Below are positions 6,214-8,897 of a stretch of DNA of 8,897 nucleotides, in pieces. Below the pieces are notes generated by a model that saw only the letters and a list, made by a program, of their open reading frames with translations, ran no database searches and was not told where the DNA came from. Location of the stretch: contig JAAAOD010000103.1 in the NCBI GenBank assembly GCA_009908535.1, positions 1-8,897 on the forward strand, in the 5' to 3' direction. Source of the stretch: Verrucomicrobiota bacterium (GTDB taxonomy: Bacteria; Verrucomicrobiota; Verrucomicrobiia; Opitutales; Oceanipulchritudinaceae). How positions within the stretch are numbered: the first letter of the stretch is position 1; each line of letters starts with the position of its first letter. The position numbers and the translations under genes are program-made.

Positions 6214-7229
6214 AGGCTTTCTTCCTCCCCGGCGGTGAGGGCGTGCAGGCGCGGACCGGAATGGCCGAGCCCCAGTTCATCATTGAAGTGTTTCCCGGTA
6301 TCGAGGCCATGATCGATTTCGGGGGCGAAATGGTTCGCGAGATGGATCAGGCGGCTCAGCCCGATCCCGGTCTCGAAAACCGAGGAGAAGACCGTTTTCC
6401 CGCTCAGGTTCCGCGGAATGCCGAGAGGCTGGGGTCCGGGAAATCCGATAAGGAAGGGCTTGAGGATCAACCAGCCCGGCCACTTGCGGAGAAACTCCGG
6501 GTGGCGGAACCGGCCGTCCGGCCCGGAAAGCGACTCATCCAGCGCGAGCGGAACGGGCGCGGTAAAAGCTTCTTCGAGGAGCTGACGGGCATCAAGGGCA
6601 CCGGTGGGAAACGGCTCTTCAATGAACTCCACTGGCGCCGGGTCCCGTCGAAGAAGATGCTTCCAATTTTCCCAGTCTTTCCCGCGCCAGGCCTGGTTCG
6701 GATCGAGACGGAGGCGGTCTCCTTCGCGGAGGCCTTCCCGAAGGCATTCCCAGTTTTTTACCTCGGTCGTGATCTCCTGAAATCCGCATTTCAACTTGAA
6801 GGTACGGAAGCCGGCCTCACGCGCCCTCGCGAGCTTGGACGGGGCGGCCTCGTCCAGTTCCAGCAAGGCGGCCGATCGGATCGAGGACGGCTGCGAAGGG
6901 AGCGATTGCCAGCAACTTTGCATGCCGAAGCCGCCGGCGGATCCGGCCCTTTTCGCAGCGGATTGATATTCCCGGAAAGTCATTATCCCGGGCAGGCTGC
7001 GAAGAAAGGCTTCCGCATCCGCGGTCGATTCGGAACCCATGCAAGGCAAGGGCGCGATTTCCCCGAGGAAGGATTCCAGGGGAGCCCGTTCCCGTGTCAC
7101 GCGGAGAAGCAGGCCCGTCCGTTCGGCGAGAAGGGTCCGGCCGGTGCGCAATGGCGGGTCCATTTCGCGCCGGTACCGCATCCATTCCAGCTGCAGAGGT
7201 TCATCCGGTTGCAGGTCGTGGGCGGGCAT
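6177..7229 (-). CDS. menC: o-Succinylbenzoate synthase MenC (enolase superfamily)
   Basis: Dehydrates SHCHC to o-succinylbenzoate, the step before MenE in menaquinone synthesis. It has 350 aa; E. coli MenC is about 320. The capping domain shows PLRTGRTLLAERTGLLLRV (26-44) and GEIAPLP (56-62). The barrel carries the full enolase-superfamily set: KxK at 145-147 (FKLKCG) with Lys147 as a catalytic base, metal ligands Asp176 (LRLDPNQAW), Glu204 (FIEEPF) and Asp231 (LALDESL), and the second catalytic Lys257 (LILKPF). SSVFETGIGLS (282-292) matches the MenC SSxxEsxxGL motif. Dipeptide epimerases and other members share this fold, but the overlap with menE makes MenC by far the best reading. The ATG at 7229 has no visible Shine-Dalgarno; Met17 (7181) is an alternative that keeps the whole conserved domain. 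It is the first gene of the minus-strand run. Confidence 0.92.
   Translation of the reverse strand: MPAHDLQPDEPLQLEWMRYRREMDPPLRTGRTLLAERTGLLLRVTRERAPLESFLGEIAPLPCMGSESTADAEAFLRSLPGIMTFREYQSAAKRAGSAGGFGMQSCWQSLPSQPSSIRSAALLELDEAAPSKLARAREAGFRTFKLKCGFQEITTEVKNWECLREGLREGDRLRLDPNQAWRGKDWENWKHLLRRDPAPVEFIEEPFPTGALDARQLLEEAFTAPVPLALDESLSGPDGRFRHPEFLRKWPGWLILKPFLIGFPGPQPLGIPRNLSGKTVFSSVFETGIGLSRLIHLANHFAPEIDHGLDTGKHFNDELGLGHSGPRLHALTAGEEESLWTTLPASWKQR
6224..6228 (-). promoter_or_regulatory. Ribosome binding site of menE inside the end of menC
   Basis: Read on the minus strand, GGAGG ends 10 bases before the GTG at 6213, within the purine-rich stretch GGGGAGGAAGAAAG. It decides the non-ATG start of menE and lies inside the menC coding sequence. 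Confidence 0.65.
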
Positions 7230-7279
7230 TGGAAAAATGGCGATTGAAAAGCGGGCGCGCGGCTGCTCTTTACGTAGGC
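7230..7279. promoter_or_regulatory. Divergent intergenic gap, probable promoter region for menC and the aminotransferase gene
   Basis: Fifty bases separate the divergent starts of menC and the aminotransferase gene, so promoters for both must lie here or inside the neighbouring coding sequence. On the plus strand TTGAAA (7244-7249) is followed after 17 bases by TCTTTA (7267-7272), a poor match to a -10 box and very close to the ATG. The palindrome TACGTA is at 7271-7276. Neither start has a convincing Shine-Dalgarno. The location is solid; the individual boxes are weak. Confidence 0.3.
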
Positions 7280-8395
7280 ATGCCGGTGGCCTTCTTCGAT
7301 TTATCCCGCCAACATGAGCCGTTGCAGGATGCTTTTCAAGCGACCTGTGCCCGCGTTCTGGAAAGCAACCGCTTTGTCCTTGGACCGGATGTACAGGCCT
7401 TTGAAGAGGAAGTCGCCGGTTACCTCGATAGCCATCATGCCATCGGCCTCAGCTCGGGAACGGACGCGCTCCTCGTCGCCATGATGGCGCTTGGTATCGG
7501 TCCGGGCGATGAAGTCCTCGTCCCGGCTTTCACTTTTTTCGGAACGGCGGGCAGCGTCGTGCGCACCGGGGCGACGCCGGTCTGGGTCGATGTGCGGGAG
7601 GATACCTTCAATATCGATCTCGCCGACGCGGAAGCCAAACTGAGCCCGCGCTGCCGGGCCATCGTGCCGGTGCATCTCTTTGGACAACCCGCCGACATGG
7701 AATGCGTCATGGCGCTGGCCGGGCAGAACGATCTTTACGTGCTCGAGGACGTCGCCCAAGCCATCGGGGCAACATACCAGGGAACGAGGGCCGGCACCTT
7801 CGGCGAGTTCGGGGCCCTCAGTTTCTACCCGACCAAGAATCTCGGTGGCTTCGGGGACGGCGGCATGCTGATGACCGATGACGCCGCCCTTGCCGAGACG
7901 GTCGTGCGCCTGCGCAATCACGGGATGTATCCTAAATATGTGCATCCCCTGCTGGGTGGGAACTTCCGCCTCGACAGCCTGCAGGCCGCCCTGCTGCGGG
8001 ACAAGCTCCCTCGTCTCGACCATTATCACGCGGCCCGCCGCGAGCATGCGGAGGCCTACCTTTCCGAACTCGCCGGCCTGGACGGAATCGCTGTACCGAC
8101 GGTCAGCCGCGACGCCGAAAGCGTCTGGAACCAGTTCACGATCCGGGTTCTCGACGGCCGTCGGGAGGACCTGCGCGCCTTCCTGCGGGACCGCGGCATC
8201 GGCACGGAAATCTATTATCCCTACAGCCTGCACGAACAGGAATGCTTCGCCGGGATCGGGCGGGGAGGAGAGTCGCTGCCCAAGGCGCCGCGCATCGCCC
8301 GTGAAGTCCTCAGCCTGCCCTGCTTTCCGGAGTTGAAGGAGGCAGAACGCAGCGAGGTCGTGGAGGCGGTGACGTCGTTTTTCCGGAAGGGCTGA
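7280..8395 (+). CDS. DegT/DnrJ/EryC1/StrS-family PLP-dependent aminotransferase
   Basis: A 371-aa fold-type I PLP enzyme of the family that transaminates keto-sugars on nucleotide carriers, usually for LPS, glycan or antibiotic sugars. Family landmarks: FFDLSRQHEPL (5-15), GLSSGTDAL (56-64) binding the PLP phosphate, GPGDEVLVPAFTFFGTA (74-90), PVHLFGQPADM (130-140), LEDVAQAIGA (155-164) with Asp157 expected to pair with the pyridine nitrogen, and SFYPTKNLGGFGDGG (181-195) with Lys186 as the Schiff-base lysine. FRLDSLQAALL (229-239) and IYYPYSLHEQ (311-320) follow as usual. The overall pattern resembles WbpE-like and 3-keto-sugar aminotransferases, but the substrate cannot be told from sequence. 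There are no sugar-pathway genes next to it in the window. The ATG at 7280 is chosen because MPVAFFDLSRQ matches the family N-terminus; the open frame continues upstream into menC antisense. Confidence 0.93.
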   Translation: MPVAFFDLSRQHEPLQDAFQATCARVLESNRFVLGPDVQAFEEEVAGYLDSHHAIGLSSGTDALLVAMMALGIGPGDEVLVPAFTFFGTAGSVVRTGATPVWVDVREDTFNIDLADAEAKLSPRCRAIVPVHLFGQPADMECVMALAGQNDLYVLEDVAQAIGATYQGTRAGTFGEFGALSFYPTKNLGGFGDGGMLMTDDAALAETVVRLRNHGMYPKYVHPLLGGNFRLDSLQAALLRDKLPRLDHYHAARREHAEAYLSELAGLDGIAVPTVSRDAESVWNQFTIRVLDGRREDLRAFLRDRGIGTEIYYPYSLHEQECFAGIGRGGESLPKAPRIAREVLSLPCFPELKEAERSEVVEAVTSFFRKG

Positions 8396-8401
8396 AAACC
8401 C

Positions 8402-8413
8402 CCGCGCAAGCGG
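8402..8413 (+). terminator. Small GCAA-loop hairpin just after the aminotransferase gene
   Basis: CCGC and GCGG enclose the tetraloop GCAA, seven bases after the stop codon, followed by AATTT. A 4-bp stem with a stable GNRA loop and a very short T run is at best a weak terminator. The following gene is on the same strand 63 bases downstream, so read-through is possible. Confidence 0.2.
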
Positions 8414-8458
8414 AATTTGGGCTGGTAGCGGCGCCGGAACATCCCTTATTTTCCGCCC

Positions 8459-8897
8459 ATGCGTAGAATAAGAGGGGGTTGGTGGGGGTCTCTGGCGGTT
8501 CTCGGTTCCGCGGTCCTGCTGTTGCTGGGATATTTTTATTTTCTCCGCCAACCCGGGGATAAGGCGGAGGAATGGTACACCGAGGGTCAACGGGCGCACG
8601 CGAACGGGGATTTTCCCGGCGCGACGTCCGCCTTTGAGAAGGCCCTTTCGAAGGATCCGTCGCATCCCGAGGCCGGATTCGCTCTTTTTGATGCGATCGC
8701 CTTTTTCGAGCCGGAGCGCGCGGAGGAACTTCTCGAAAAACTGGCGGACACCTCCCTGCCGGCGGAGCGGATTCAGGCAAGGCGGTTGCAACTGGCCCTC
8801 CGCGCCAACCGGATGGAAGAGGCCCGGCGCCTTGCGGCGGATCTGCAAGGCGAGAAGGAGACCTTTGAGGTCCTTCACGGCCTGACGCGCCTTTCCA
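8459..8897 (+). CDS. Membrane-anchored tetratricopeptide-repeat protein, N-terminal part (cut by window edge)
   Basis: An open frame runs from the ATG at 8459 to the window edge with no stop: 146 complete codons plus one base. The product starts MRRIRGGWW, a positively charged segment, followed by a hydrophobic stretch at about residues 11-28 (SLAVLGSAVLLLLGYFYF). This predicts a single membrane anchor or uncleaved signal with the rest outside the cytoplasm. Residues 37-70 form a clear TPR unit (EEWYTEGQRAHANGDFPGA, then AFEKALSKDPSHPEA). The following residues to 146 look like further helical repeats rich in Ala, Glu, Leu and Arg. TPR proteins are scaffolds, so no enzymatic role can be assigned. 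There is no Shine-Dalgarno upstream; the start rests on the charge-then-hydrophobic N-terminus. It is 63 bases after the aminotransferase gene on the same strand, possibly co-transcribed. Confidence 0.75.
   Translation, partial: MRRIRGGWWGSLAVLGSAVLLLLGYFYFLRQPGDKAEEWYTEGQRAHANGDFPGATSAFEKALSKDPSHPEAGFALFDAIAFFEPERAEELLEKLADTSLPAERIQARRLQLALRANRMEEARRLAADLQGEKETFEVLHGLTRLS

Noticed and set aside
7301..8878. Long open frame on the minus strand opposite the aminotransferase (about 525 codons).
   Set aside because: It lies opposite a clearly real PLP enzyme with all its motifs, crosses the next gene boundary and shows no domain. It is a GC-skew shadow.

Overview
The window is an ordinary, densely coded stretch of a GC-rich bacterial chromosome. 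It holds seven complete housekeeping genes, one complete sugar-type aminotransferase gene and the start of a membrane-anchored TPR gene. I see no mobile element, CRISPR array, RNA gene, prophage gene or toxin module. The host is most likely a member of Verrucomicrobiota, perhaps near Opitutae. I infer this from the general look of the IMP dehydrogenase N-terminus, the classical menaquinone genes and the pterin enzyme. It rests on recalled family resemblance, not a search.

Layout: (1) positions 10-1759, plus strand: ribD (riboflavin) overlapping rdgB (nucleotide-pool sanitation) by 20 bases. (2) A short convergent gap at 1760-1839 with a weak hairpin. (3) Positions 1840-7229, minus strand: a same-strand run transcribed in the order menC, menE, guaB, a PTPS-family gene, ispH. 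menC and menE overlap; the other gaps are 31, 67 and 61 bases, so one operon is plausible. (4) A 50-base divergent gap at 7230-7279. (5) Positions 7280-8395, plus strand: a DegT/DnrJ/EryC1/StrS-family PLP aminotransferase. (6) From 8459 to the window edge: the N-terminus of a membrane-anchored TPR protein.

How the genes fit together: menC and menE are consecutive steps of classical menaquinone synthesis, and ispH makes the isoprenoid precursors of the menaquinone side chain. guaB feeds guanine nucleotides, the source of both pterins (the PTPS family acts after GTP cyclohydrolase I) and riboflavin (ribD). The run is therefore a cofactor and GTP-metabolism neighbourhood rather than a single pathway.

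The observations most worth following up are at the residue level. The PTPS-family protein lacks the usual catalytic cysteine, carries Glu28 just before its HGH zinc motif, and also lacks the usual Asp-His pair. This suggests a PTPS-III-like enzyme that could bypass FolB in folate synthesis. The IMP dehydrogenase has two changes at very conserved active-site positions, a gained Asp69 and a lost Asp (Ser288), which may compensate each other. I do not see a wholly new multi-gene system here.
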